This document shows, in pieces, positions 1-7,446 of a stretch of DNA of 64,000 bases. The notes beneath the pieces were generated by a model, which ran no database searches, had not been told where the DNA came from, and saw only the letters and a list, made by a program, of their open reading frames with translations. This DNA comes from Bacillus thuringiensis (lineage in GTDB: Bacteria > Bacillota > Bacilli > Bacillales > Bacillaceae_G): the NCBI RefSeq assembly GCF_022095615.2, contig NZ_CP155559.1, forward strand, positions 1,609,501-1,673,500, written 5' to 3'. Each line of letters starts with the position of its first letter. The first letter of the stretch is position 1. A program made the position numbers and the translations under genes.

Positions 1-140
1 TATTTATGCATGAGACGATGCAGTGGGATTACCTTATTGCAGCAATTCCAACATTTCTTGTTGCCATATATACTCGTAGTTTATTAGGTACAGTATTAAC
101 GGGAGTGATTGTGATTATTTTGTTACGTTTCTTTTTCTAA
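1..140 (+). CDS. AzlD-like branched-chain amino acid transport protein, C-terminal fragment
   Basis: The reading frame is open from the window edge and ends at TAA 138-140, giving about 45 residues. It shows two short hydrophobic helices separated by the segment IYTRSLLGT, as in the C-terminus of AzlD, the small partner of AzlC in branched-chain amino acid (azaleucine) export. The whole family protein is about 100-110 residues, so more than half lies upstream of the window. The family call rests on a short hydrophobic tail and is therefore only moderate; any small multi-helix membrane protein could look alike. Confidence 0.55.
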   Translation, partial: FMHETMQWDYLIAAIPTFLVAIYTRSLLGTVLTGVIVIILLRFFF

Positions 141-202
141 AAAGGATTACGCTCATATAATAGCGAAAGGTGTAATAACATGAAAAATATAGGGGTGGTG
201 TT

Positions 203-373
203 ATGATACTTTTAACGATAGGAGCAATTTTGTTAACGTTGTTTATTTTCTTTATTATCGGTTTTATTGTATTTATGATGTTTGTTGATAAGGCGACGCC
301 TCAAATATATTACACACCTTGTGAATCAGTGACAGTGAAATCTAAAGGTAAACATAGAAGGAAGAAAAGTTGA
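203..373 (+). CDS. Small membrane protein, 56 residues
   Basis: ATG at 203 follows the ribosome binding site AGGGGTGG at about 191-198, and the frame ends at TGA 371-373. The N-terminal 35 residues form one long hydrophobic segment (likely one membrane helix), followed by a polar tail with ITPQIYYTPCES-like character and a basic C-terminus (KSKGKHRRKKS). An upstream ATG at 180 runs into a stop after eight codons, so 203 is the start. A strong terminator follows directly, which supports a real gene. Function unknown; it resembles the short DUF3951-type Bacillus proteins, but that is a guess from memory. Confidence 0.6.
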   Translation: MILLTIGAILLTLFIFFIIGFIVFMMFVDKATPQIYYTPCESVTVKSKGKHRRKKS

Positions 374-397
374 AAGTTGGCTTTTCTTCCTTTTTTT
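360..397 (+). terminator. Intrinsic terminator of the 56-residue membrane protein gene
   Basis: GGAAGAAAAG (360-369) pairs with CTTTTCTTCC (381-390), followed by a run of T to 397. The left arm overlaps the last codons of the gene. Confidence 0.85.
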
Positions 398-565
398 ACT
401 ATTTAGATGGTTATTGCTTATGCTTTATATTTAATAATTCTATGTATGATACAATATAAAAAGATTGAGAGATGTTCCAAAGATAGCTGAGTAACTATTT
501 TTAGAATATCCATTTTTGTCCGCGCTTCATATATACTTGTGTTTGTATTAATTTTAAAGAACAAA
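398..565. other. Intergenic stretch, no gene seen
   Basis: A 168-base AT-rich gap between the 56-residue gene and the convergent VanZ gene. I see no start codon with a ribosome binding site and no second terminator for the leftward VanZ transcript. Confidence 0.5.
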
Positions 566-1153
566 TTATATAGACCGGTCGTTTGTTTCATAAATATATC
601 TTAAAAAGGAATTCAATTTAATATCAAATTTGTGTATAAATGCTCTATACACAAGGGTAAAACCTTTTGATATACCGTACCCTAAAATGACACCCATACA
701 ATTAAATATTACATCGTTTATATCGACATATCGAAAAGTGAATCCGGCATAAAGTGCTGATAAAAGTTGTAAAGTTTCTAATAAGAATCCTAATACAATT
801 CCTAATAAAACAACCTGTTTGAAATTCGTCTTTTTTATATAAGGAAAACCAAAGCCAAAAGGAATTGTTAGTAGTATATTAAGTATTGATGTTGTTATAG
901 CAAAATGTTCCGTGTTAAATGGTATAAAATTAGCATCTCTCCATACATTTTGTCCAATGTCTTTTTTCATATTTTCATCTATAATAATTGGGAATTGGGT
1001 ATAATTAAATACTACACAAAGGTACAAATAAAATATTGAAAAAAATAGTAAGTACATGTTTCTCTTTTTTAGGTGTAATTTAAAAAAGAGAAGTAAAAAT
1101 AACAATATAATAAACGCTCCAATAAGAATAAAACCATCAAAGTCAATTAGCAT
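566..1153 (-). CDS. VanZ family membrane protein
   Basis: The frame is open from 1168, but the ribosome binding site GAGGG lies inside the longer reading and is 8 bases before the ATG at 1151-1153, so the protein (about 195 residues) should start MLIDFDGF. It has four to five membrane helices and the VanZ-type core: an N-terminal FNYTQFP segment, the NFIPF loop, the helix NILLTIPFGFGFP, and GFLLETLQLL followed by DINDVIFNCMGVILGYG. VanZ-like proteins are linked to low-level teicoplanin resistance in the vanA cluster, but most chromosomal copies have no proven role. It lies 40 bases downstream of the secreted-protein gene at 1194-1604 and is probably cotranscribed with it. No van genes are nearby. 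Confidence 0.8.
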   Translation of the reverse strand: MLIDFDGFILIGAFIILLFLLLFFKLHLKKRNMYLLFFSIFYLYLCVVFNYTQFPIIIDENMKKDIGQNVWRDANFIPFNTEHFAITTSILNILLTIPFGFGFPYIKKTNFKQVVLLGIVLGFLLETLQLLSALYAGFTFRYVDINDVIFNCMGVILGYGISKGFTLVYRAFIHKFDIKLNSFLRYIYETNDRSI

Positions 1154-1193
1154 GTGTAAAACCCTCATATTTTCATAGTTTAGTAGTGATACT

Positions 1194-1604
1194 TTAATTA
1201 GTTATTTTTCCATTCCCTCGTACATTTTGTCCCTCGTCATTTGTTTTCCAAATAAATAAGTAGTATTCACTTGAATTTGTATCAACATTATATGCACCAG
1301 AGAAAGATTTATTTATGCCGCCATTAACTGTTCCATAACTAGGGTCAGAACCCCATGCAGATCTATACAGAGTATATTTTACATCGTAAGGCCCCACAGC
1401 TCCTCCGTCAGTAGAATATACATATGCACTCCCATTGATATATACACTACCTTTAGAAAGGGTGTGAAACTGTTTGTTTTTACTACCATCTACCACTCGA
1501 TAGTCCATTTTAAAACTGTAACTACTAGATGCTGCTAATGTTGGTATAGCGAAACATGTTAGTAAGGTTAAAGCAGTAATAATAGAAAAAATTTTTGTTT
1601 TCAT
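1194..1604 (-). CDS. Secreted 136-residue protein of unknown function
   Basis: ATG at 1604 follows AAGGAGG with ideal spacing. The first 24-25 residues are a classic Sec signal peptide (MKTK, hydrophobic core, then PTLAA) with likely cleavage after TLA or LAA. The mature part of about 110 residues has no cysteine, is rich in Ser, Gly, Tyr and Asn, and looks like an all-beta domain (KYTLYRSAWGSDPSYG, YYLFIWKTND). I do not recognise a family. Small secreted beta proteins of this sort occur as bacteriocin-like or cell-wall binding proteins in Bacillus, but nothing in the sequence proves this. The VanZ gene follows in the same direction. Confidence 0.7.
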   Translation of the reverse strand: MKTKIFSIITALTLLTCFAIPTLAASSSYSFKMDYRVVDGSKNKQFHTLSKGSVYINGSAYVYSTDGGAVGPYDVKYTLYRSAWGSDPSYGTVNGGINKSFSGAYNVDTNSSEYYLFIWKTNDEGQNVRGNGKITN

Positions 1605-1974
1605 GTGTTCCTCCTTGTTATTTTATTATTGAGAGGGATTCTCAATAAAGAGGGTAATCTATTTAATTGAACACGTAAATAATAAAGTATAAAGATTAAT
1701 AATTTTTTACATTGGTTTTACGATCATTAAGAAAATGCCATATAGTTTCAATTTGTTTAAAAGAAGGGAGTTCAATTGTTAAAAAAAATTTGTGAATGGA
1801 TTAAGATTGTGTATGATTATACGACTTCAAAAGTACATTGAGGAGAATGCAGTAGCTGAGCAATTTTTTAGTACTATGAATTTCTAACTTTAAAAGAAAA
1901 TGAAATGGTTTTAAGAAGAGAGTGTTAAATAGATGATATATAATAACCACATAAAAATTAGGGGGAAATTAAAA
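1605..1974. other. Intergenic stretch with no supported gene
   Basis: About 370 bases of AT-rich DNA upstream of the secreted-protein gene. A rightward frame near 1777 (TTG-started, LKKICEWIKIVYDYTTSKVH then stop) has no convincing ribosome binding site and is followed by further stops, so it is at best a decayed gene remnant. Confidence 0.4.
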
Positions 1975-2007
1975 GACCTGAACTTGATATTATACCAAGT
2001 TCAGGTC
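1966..2007 (-). terminator. Putative terminator of the leftward 2.0-3.4 kb operon
   Basis: A perfect 12-base inverted repeat: GACCTGAACTTG (1975-1986), nine-base loop, CAAGTTCAGGTC (1996-2007). Reading leftward it is followed by TTTTAATTT, a weak T tract. It could also be a protein binding palindrome. Confidence 0.55.
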
Positions 2008-2056
2008 AAAGCTGCTAATGAAAGAAAGTAATAAGGTCTTTACTCCCATTTCATAG

Positions 2057-2215
2057 CTACATCCCCGAAAGAACTAACAACAATAACCCAAATAGAAAAC
2101 TAATACAGGAAAGAAAACCGATACATATTGCGAACACACGATTATTTCTCCATTCGTGCCAGAAAACGATACATCCTAAAATACAAAGGAAAAACCAAAT
2201 GGGCAAGAATATGAA
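2057..2215 (-). other. In-frame continuation behind a TAG stop of a small membrane protein gene
   Basis: Directly after the TAG (2216-2218) of the preceding 66-residue gene the same frame stays open for 52 codons to a TAG at 2057-2059. The translated stretch is strongly hydrophobic (FIFLPIWFFLCILGCIVFW, then CIGFLSCISFLFGLLLLVL), predicting two membrane helices. There is no ATG/GTG and no ribosome binding site near its beginning; only a TTG at 2204-2206. With the upstream part it would make a 119-residue, four-helix protein. Either the stop is a recent mutation splitting one gene, or this is a separate TTG-started protein. Confidence 0.4.
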
Positions 2216-2416
2216 CTAGCTAACTTTCTCAGGAAGTAACGTATAAAAAGTTGTTACATATAAAATCCAATTTGTAAAAAATAAAATGCAAACGATAATA
2301 GATTGTAAGTGGGGGCGTTTGAAAAACTCCCCTTTTCTTACGGTTATAATAATGATAGTTAGTACGGAGAAAAAGGCAATGAATAGGAAAATAAGTAAGA
2401 GTAATGTAAGAGTCAT
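2216..2416 (-). CDS. Small membrane protein, 66 residues (possibly truncated)
   Basis: ATG at 2416 starts one base after the TAA of the hydrolase gene and uses a GGAGAT ribosome binding site that lies inside that gene's last codons, so it is translationally coupled to it. Two hydrophobic helices are visible (residues about 2-26 and 40-60) with a basic loop KRPH between them. The TAG stop is followed in frame by another hydrophobic stretch of 52 codons (see 2057-2215), which suggests that the protein may be a shortened version of a four-helix protein. Function unknown. Confidence 0.5.
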   Translation of the reverse strand: MTLTLLLLIFLFIAFFSVLTIIIITVRKGEFFKRPHLQSIIVCILFFTNWILYVTTFYTLLPEKVS

Positions 2417-3022
2417 TTAAATCTCCTTTATAAGAGTGCTTTTTACAAGAAACGAATCTATTAAATTGTATGCTTGTTTTGTAGAGTGCCCGTTATATTT
2501 TTCAGTGTACGGATTTAGAAATCCATGTTCACCGTGTAGTTGTTGTATTTCTAATAAAGGATTCTTTTGTTGCTGTAATGTTTGAATGAAAGAGGATACT
2601 GAAAAACTAGATTCTTTTTCAGGGAAAATAAGTAAGGTAGCACAAGTTGGTTTCATATGAACATAGTCGCGTATACGAGAACCGTAACATCCGATAATAA
2701 AATCTATTTTCGGATTGTTACTACATAGCCATGAGATGGTAGCGCCAACACTAAAGCCAATAAGTCCAATGTGTGTGTAACTACTAGAGAGATGAGTAAT
2801 GAATTCGTCAATTTGCTTTTTTCCATTCTCAAATCCAATATGATTCATAAAAAAATGATATGCTTTTTCTTCATCACTATAATGAAATGTATGTTGCGAT
2901 TGTAGAAGATTAGGACAGAATACATCTATATGAGATGAAGTGAAGTGGTGGGTAACGTGCTGCATATGGTCGTTCACACCATAGATTTCATGAACAGCAA
3001 TGAGAGCTAATTTTTTCTTCAT
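2417..3022 (-). CDS. Dienelactone hydrolase family protein
   Basis: 201 residues with an alpha/beta-hydrolase fold: N-terminal strand KLALIAVHEIYGVNDHM, nucleophile elbow GFSVGATIS (the nucleophile is Ser; classical dienelactone hydrolases carry Cys), and the late histidine in LHGEHGFLNPY. Proteins of this family hydrolyse small esters or lactones in the cytosol; there is no signal peptide. The start lies two bases after the stop of the upstream monooxygenase gene, so the two are one operon, and the 66-residue membrane protein follows. The substrate cannot be read from the sequence. Confidence 0.8.
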   Translation of the reverse strand: MKKKLALIAVHEIYGVNDHMQHVTHHFTSSHIDVFCPNLLQSQHTFHYSDEEKAYHFFMNHIGFENGKKQIDEFITHLSSSYTHIGLIGFSVGATISWLCSNNPKIDFIIGCYGSRIRDYVHMKPTCATLLIFPEKESSFSVSSFIQTLQQQKNPLLEIQQLHGEHGFLNPYTEKYNGHSTKQAYNLIDSFLVKSTLIKEI

Positions 3023-3024
3023 CG

Positions 3025-3360
3025 TTACAATGTGCCTCTATGAAACTTAAATTCTTTCTCTACAAGGCAAATACGAAGATGAAAGTTTTCATACCATTGC
3101 TCACGTCCTCTTTTTTTCGCTTCTTTATGTAAGGCGTTTTGTTTCCAATTTTCAATTGCCTCAAGTGATTCCCAATAAGAAATTGTGATACCGAGTCCCG
3201 AATGCTCTCGTGCACTTTCTACACCTAGAAATCCAGGTTGCTGCTTTGCAAGTTCCTCCATTTTGTCAGAGGCGGTACTATAATCTGTTGTATCATTTGA
3301 TAAATTAGAAGTGAATATAACTGCATAATATTGGCTCGTTTTTTGTGGAGCATTTTCCAT
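3025..3360 (-). CDS. Antibiotic biosynthesis monooxygenase (ABM) domain protein
   Basis: The open frame begins at 3414, but a strong AAGGGGG ribosome binding site just before the ATG at 3358-3360 sets the start (MENAPQKTS), giving 111 residues. It is one ABM ferredoxin-like domain: YYAVIFTSNL, then MEELAKQQPGFLGVESAREHSGLGITISYWESLEAIENWKQ in the usual order. Family members are heme-degrading or quinol/antibiotic monooxygenases and many have unknown substrates. The two aromatic or Asn residues needed for an IsdG-type heme oxygenase are not obvious, so a general ABM call is safer. It is the first gene of an operon with the dienelactone-hydrolase-like gene. Confidence 0.8.
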   Translation of the reverse strand: MENAPQKTSQYYAVIFTSNLSNDTTDYSTASDKMEELAKQQPGFLGVESAREHSGLGITISYWESLEAIENWKQNALHKEAKKRGREQWYENFHLRICLVEKEFKFHRGTL

Positions 3361-3394
3361 ATGAGTTCCCCCTTTTATACATATTTTAGCATAT

Positions 3395-3430
3395 GAAAAA
3401 AGAAAAGAAGCCATATGCTTCTTTTCTTTT
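3395..3430 (-). terminator. Terminator after the PilZ glycosyltransferase gene
   Basis: AAAGAAAAGAAGC (ending 3411) pairs with GCTTCTTTTCTTT (from 3417) around the loop CATAT. Reading leftward the stem runs into T's. The next leftward gene's promoter (TAAAAT near 3385) starts immediately after. Confidence 0.75.
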
Positions 3431-3431
3431 T

Positions 3432-5657
3432 TTACGCTGTGAATTTTAATCCAGCATATATTTTACGACCCTTTTTTTGAATCCAACATACTTTCGCTTT
3501 TTTCTTTTGAATATGACGCTCATTCATTGTTATCTGTATAATTTGGTCAATCGCGAGTGGGGTGTTCGTTTGTATTTGGCACCCACCTGTACTATAGTCG
3601 ATAATGGTCGCTTCAATCGGCATCCCATTCATATGCAATGTTCCAGGAGACATCAGTTGTTCACGTATATGTTGCCTGCGAAATTGTCTTGGTGATTTCT
3701 TTGTGTTTTTTATGAACGATGCAATTGCTAGTGTAAGAAATGCTTTATCGTATACCTTTTCCACCCGGTCATTAACAGGTTTACTAAATAGATGAAGAAT
3801 GAGTTTACAATATTGCTCATGGGATACATCATGAAACGATACCCCAATTTGTACTGAATTTACTTGTCTTCGGATCCATTTTTTTGTACTATGAATCTTT
3901 TCTACCTCTCCAAAAGATAATGTATAGGAAGATAGACTTGATAAAGTTTCAAACGGAATGGATGAATCTACTTCAAAACGTGCACCAGTTTCACTAATAT
4001 CAAGGACGTGGCAAGAAATCGTCATATCTTCGGTTTGTAAAGTACCTGGTAAATTTACTACGAAACGTTCAGAGTTTCGGAAACGTGGTCTTTCAAATGC
4101 TACAAATAATGAAGTGATAATAGCTATTCCGTTGTAAAGTACCCAGAAAATATTAATATATAAACTTTCTCTTTCAATATGATATTGTGCAGGGTATAAG
4201 AGCATAAGTGTTGCCCGAATAAGTGCAATAATTGTTAATATTAGTAGCACGAGATGAGGGACACTTGCAATCCATAAAAAATGCCTCGTGTTATTTTGGA
4301 CGCCTTTTCTCGTTACATGAAATTGAAACTTTTTCCGTAAGAACGTTTCAGATAAAATAGCAAATCCCATATAAGGTGCCATAGCTACTTCGTATACGTG
4401 ACTCCACGTAGTCGTTCGTTTTTTATTCGAAACAGCTTTGAAAATAAGCTGTGACGTTAAAAAGGCAGGAGCCCAAAACATAAATAATTGCATAAAATTA
4501 ATTTCTAAACTATAAATATCGAATACTAAAAATAATAGTGGTGCTAGTAAAAATATCATTTTATAAACGCCGAAAAACCAATAGTGGATTCCATCTGCAT
4601 ATAAAAGACGCTGCATAAAAGATAATCCTTTTAAAGTGAAAGGATTCCATTTTTTTACGACTTGAATATTCCCTCGACACCAGCGATCACGTTGTTTTAA
4701 TAAATCGCTAAACGTTTCTGGGGATAATCCAACAGCGAGTGTTTCATTGACAAATACAGTTTCCCATTTGTTCGCTTGTAGTAGCATACCAGTTGCCATA
4801 TCTTCAGTAATAACTCCAGTTGCAAATCCTCCAATTTCTTCAAGAGCAGTACGGCGAAATAGAGCGTTACTACCAACATACATCGTAGCGTTAAATCGAT
4901 CTTTTCCTTCCTCTAATTGACGCATAAAGAAATCTTGTTCATTGGCGATGTTATCTTCAAAAAATAAATTATATTGGAATGGATCAGCATTATAAAACAC
5001 TTGTGGTGCTTGAACAAATACAACATTATTTTTAGAAAAATAGCCAATCGTTCGCTCTAAAAAGTTGGCCCTTGGGACCATATCAGCATCCATTGTAACG
5101 ATAATATCACCTGTCGAATGGGTCATGGCATGATTTAAGTTTCCTGCTTTTGCATGACTATTTTCAGTACGAGTAATATAGTGAACAGAAAATTCACTAG
5201 CAAGATGTTTCACACTTTCCCGTCGACCATCATCACAAATGTAAATATTAAGCAGCTCTTTCGGATAAGTAATCATTGTACAACCAGCGACAGTTCGTTT
5301 TAATAAATCAAGTGGCTCATTGTAAGTTGCGATAAAAATATCGACAGTAGGTAATGTTTCGAAAGTAGATAATGGTATTTCTTTTCGTTTATACGGTTTC
5401 CATGAAACGATGCTAAAAATGATAGATTGCAAGTAACCAGCCCATTCTGTAATTAACAATACAATACCCGCAATAATACTTATGAGATTAATAGTTGGTA
5501 GTGAATAAAATGTTCGCCAAATAAGGTAAATAGCATTACTAACGAGAAATAGAATAATGAGCAATTTCTTTGACCATAAATATTTGTGGGCGAGAGCATA
5601 AGTAATAATGATTATGAAAAAAATAATACCTAAACCTTCGTATATAGAAAGGTTCAT
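3432..5657 (-). CDS. Cellulose-synthase-like family 2 glycosyltransferase with two PilZ domains
   Basis: 741 residues, AGGAGGAA ribosome binding site. Order: two to three N-terminal helices (1-85); family 2 processive glycosyltransferase domain (about 100-340) with CDDG at 141-144, the DAD metal site at 190-192, the TED general-base motif at 284-286 and QRDRW at 322-326; further helices (355-520); then a first PilZ domain with R527-x3-R531 and D553-x-S-x2-G558; then a second PilZ domain at the C-terminus with R661-x3-R665 and D687-x-S-x2-G692. Both PilZ copies keep the residues that bind cyclic di-GMP. It should polymerise a UDP-sugar into an exported polysaccharide under c-di-GMP control. 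BcsA normally has one PilZ. No bcsB, bcsZ or other polysaccharide gene is adjacent, so it stands alone. Confidence 0.88.
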   Translation of the reverse strand: MNLSIYEGLGIIFFIIIITYALAHKYLWSKKLLIILFLVSNAIYLIWRTFYSLPTINLISIIAGIVLLITEWAGYLQSIIFSIVSWKPYKRKEIPLSTFETLPTVDIFIATYNEPLDLLKRTVAGCTMITYPKELLNIYICDDGRRESVKHLASEFSVHYITRTENSHAKAGNLNHAMTHSTGDIIVTMDADMVPRANFLERTIGYFSKNNVVFVQAPQVFYNADPFQYNLFFEDNIANEQDFFMRQLEEGKDRFNATMYVGSNALFRRTALEEIGGFATGVITEDMATGMLLQANKWETVFVNETLAVGLSPETFSDLLKQRDRWCRGNIQVVKKWNPFTLKGLSFMQRLLYADGIHYWFFGVYKMIFLLAPLLFLVFDIYSLEINFMQLFMFWAPAFLTSQLIFKAVSNKKRTTTWSHVYEVAMAPYMGFAILSETFLRKKFQFHVTRKGVQNNTRHFLWIASVPHLVLLILTIIALIRATLMLLYPAQYHIERESLYINIFWVLYNGIAIITSLFVAFERPRFRNSERFVVNLPGTLQTEDMTISCHVLDISETGARFEVDSSIPFETLSSLSSYTLSFGEVEKIHSTKKWIRRQVNSVQIGVSFHDVSHEQYCKLILHLFSKPVNDRVEKVYDKAFLTLAIASFIKNTKKSPRQFRRQHIREQLMSPGTLHMNGMPIEATIIDYSTGGCQIQTNTPLAIDQIIQITMNERHIQKKKAKVCWIQKKGRKIYAGLKFTA

Positions 5658-5836
5658 AAAATTCCTCCTTCATGCATAAAGTGGGAAATGAAAGATTTAT
5701 AAATGTATATTATTTATCTATAAAGATTTAAATATTTCCAAATTATACAATATCATAAAATATAGAATAAGAGTATAAAATTTACATTTTCTTATTATAA
5801 GATGAAGAAATAATAGTGGTATCTGTGCTTCATAAG

Positions 5837-5872
5837 AAAAATGCCACTTCAAAATCGAAGTGGCATTTTTTA
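5837..5872. terminator. Bidirectional terminator behind sspH
   Basis: AAAAATGCCACTTC (5837-5850) pairs with GAAGTGGCATTTTT (5857-5870). The sspH stop codon TAA (complement of 5870-5872) lies at its edge, so it ends the sspH transcript. Confidence 0.85.
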
Positions 5873-6049
5873 TATTTCCTCTAAGCTATTAACTGGAACA
5901 GTTAATTCGCGTCCGGGATTTTTTACTTCATATATGCGGGCGGTTTCGTTGCTTTCATCGACGTGTTGAATTGTAACAGGCATGCCTTGAAAACTGACAT
6001 TTGCTTGTTCTGATGACACAGAAAGTTCTTTTGCACGTTGAATATTCAT
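5870..6049 (-). CDS. sspH: H-type small acid-soluble spore protein
   Basis: 59 residues starting MNIQRAKEL at ATG 6047-6049 after GGGAGG, ending at the complement of 5870-5872. The length and the sequence (SEQANVSFQGMPVTIQHVDE, ARIYEVKNPGRELTVPVNSLEE) match the SspH family of minor spore-core proteins made in the forespore under sigma-G. It is too short for a normal ORF cutoff. The protein directly supports an endospore-forming Bacillus. It stands alone with its own terminator. Confidence 0.9.
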   Translation of the reverse strand: MNIQRAKELSVSSEQANVSFQGMPVTIQHVDESNETARIYEVKNPGRELTVPVNSLEEI

Positions 6050-6115
6050 TTATATTCCTCCCATCATTATTATCTTTGCTAAAAAAGAGGAATAATATAC
6101 CATTTCGAGACATTC

Positions 6116-7330
6116 TTAAAGTTTTTGTATTATTTGTAATGTTTCTTTAACAAAAGAAGAAAAGATGGAATCCGGATAGGATTGTATTTTTTTTGTGGCG
6201 TCTGTAGCCTCCTTAAGAGCTCTTTTTTTATCGTTTAGTTTTACATAACAAAGGGCACGATATGCACCTGCTGTTGTAAGCCAGGATTGATCAAGTGGAT
6301 GCGTCATATAATCGGGAATGTTAGCACGTTGTAAAGCTTTTAGAGCTTTTTTGTATTCTTTTAATCCGTACAAAGATTTTCCTTTTTCAAGGTAATACAA
6401 TCCATCGTTTTGAAAAATTGGCTCATCTTTTAGTTTTTCTCGAAATTGTTCTAGATGTTCTAATGCAATTGTATATTCATTAGTAATTGTGTTGTAGTAA
6501 TATGCTTTTAATATATCTATAGTTGCGATTGATAAAGTGTCTTCAGTAAAAATAGCGAATTGCTCGGATTTCTTTATGTAGTGTAAATATTGTTCTTTAT
6601 CAGCCATGATGACTTTTTGATAAGATAATATGCGGTAAAACTCATCTGTTTTATAATACACTTGATGTTTTTTAGAAAAGGCGAGTGCCTCTAATATGAT
6701 TTTTTCGCATTTTTCATAATCGCCATATGCTAGTAAAATGATGGCCTCTTTTAAACATAATTGAATGTGTATAATAAGATCCATTTCTAAATGTTTCGCT
6801 TCATAATCATCTCGAATGCTAGCAATTAGCTGTAAACATTCCTCATACTTTTTATGTGAGAACAGCACGTATGAAAAAGTTAATTTTGTTTCAGTACTGT
6901 CCCGGTATAAAGTATATTTTTCAAATATAGAGGTAGCTTTTTCAACGAAAAACTCAATATTGTAATCTTTCATGATAACTGCTCCGATAATAAATTGTTT
7001 ATATAAACGAGCGGTATGTAGAGTAAGGGGCATGTCATTTTGAACGATAGGTAGTAAAGTGTTATATACTTCATCGCATTTATTTGCCTTTATGAGTTGC
7101 TCCATTTTTTGAATGAGTTCTACAATTTCTCCTTCATCTTCCTCTAATAAAAAGCTCGTTTCACATTCAAGTTTTTCAGCAATATATTGTAATGTTTTCA
7201 TGGAAGGTGTAGCTTTTCCATTTTCAATTTGACTAAGCATACTTTTTGTTAGTTCCGAACCTGCCAGCTCTGTTTGTGTAAGTTTTTTTTCTTTTCGTAA
7301 TGCTTTAATTTTTTCTCCGAGAGTTGCCAT
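6116..7330 (-). CDS. HTH-TPR transcriptional regulator (XRE N-terminus)
   Basis: 404 residues. Residues 5-62 form an XRE-type helix-turn-helix (GEKIKALRKEKKLTQTELAG ... KSMLSQIENGKATPS). The remaining 330 residues are helical and built from tetratricopeptide-like units (for example GLYYLEKGKSLYGLKEYKKALKALQRA and AYRALCYVKLNDKKRALKEA). This architecture is that of the RNPP regulators (PlcR, NprR, Rap-like), which can bind short peptides, but no peptide-pheromone gene is visible beside it. It is divergent from an MFS pump across 116 bases that hold matched inverted repeats, so it most likely controls that pump and itself. Confidence 0.82.
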   Translation of the reverse strand: MATLGEKIKALRKEKKLTQTELAGSELTKSMLSQIENGKATPSMKTLQYIAEKLECETSFLLEEDEGEIVELIQKMEQLIKANKCDEVYNTLLPIVQNDMPLTLHTARLYKQFIIGAVIMKDYNIEFFVEKATSIFEKYTLYRDSTETKLTFSYVLFSHKKYEECLQLIASIRDDYEAKHLEMDLIIHIQLCLKEAIILLAYGDYEKCEKIILEALAFSKKHQVYYKTDEFYRILSYQKVIMADKEQYLHYIKKSEQFAIFTEDTLSIATIDILKAYYYNTITNEYTIALEHLEQFREKLKDEPIFQNDGLYYLEKGKSLYGLKEYKKALKALQRANIPDYMTHPLDQSWLTTAGAYRALCYVKLNDKKRALKEATDATKKIQSYPDSIFSSFVKETLQIIQKL

Positions 7331-7350
7331 ATCATTGCTCCTTTATAATT

Positions 7351-7433
7351 AAAAAGTTAAATATAATTTAACTTTTTGTTGTAAAAATTGGAAAGTTGAT
7401 TATATAATAAGTTTAACACAATTTAACTTTTAA
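7351..7433. promoter_or_regulatory. Divergent control region with inverted-repeat operators
   Basis: AAAAAGTTAAAT (7351-7362) and ATTTAACTTTTT (7366-7377) form a perfect 12-base inverted repeat with a three-base spacer. A related half site ATTTAACTTTT recurs at about 7421-7432 with GTTTAAC just before it. Between them lies a sigma-A promoter for the pump: TTGTAA (7379-7384), 18 bases, TATAAT (7403-7408). Operators flanking the promoter suggest repression by the HTH-TPR protein. Confidence 0.65.
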
Positions 7434-7446
7434 GGGGAGTGTCATA

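Noticed and set aside
573..580. GACCGGTC palindrome near the end of the VanZ gene, like a TetR core
   Set aside because: It lies inside coding sequence at the gene's end and no TetR gene is nearby.
1777..1840. Short frame beginning LKKICEWIKIVYDY as a small gene
   Set aside because: Weak start, stop after about 22 codons and no terminator; not enough for a gene call.
3477..3795. Plus-strand ORFs of 63-72 codons inside the glycosyltransferase gene
   Set aside because: They lie antisense to a gene with clear motifs, have no ribosome binding site and biased composition; shadow frames.
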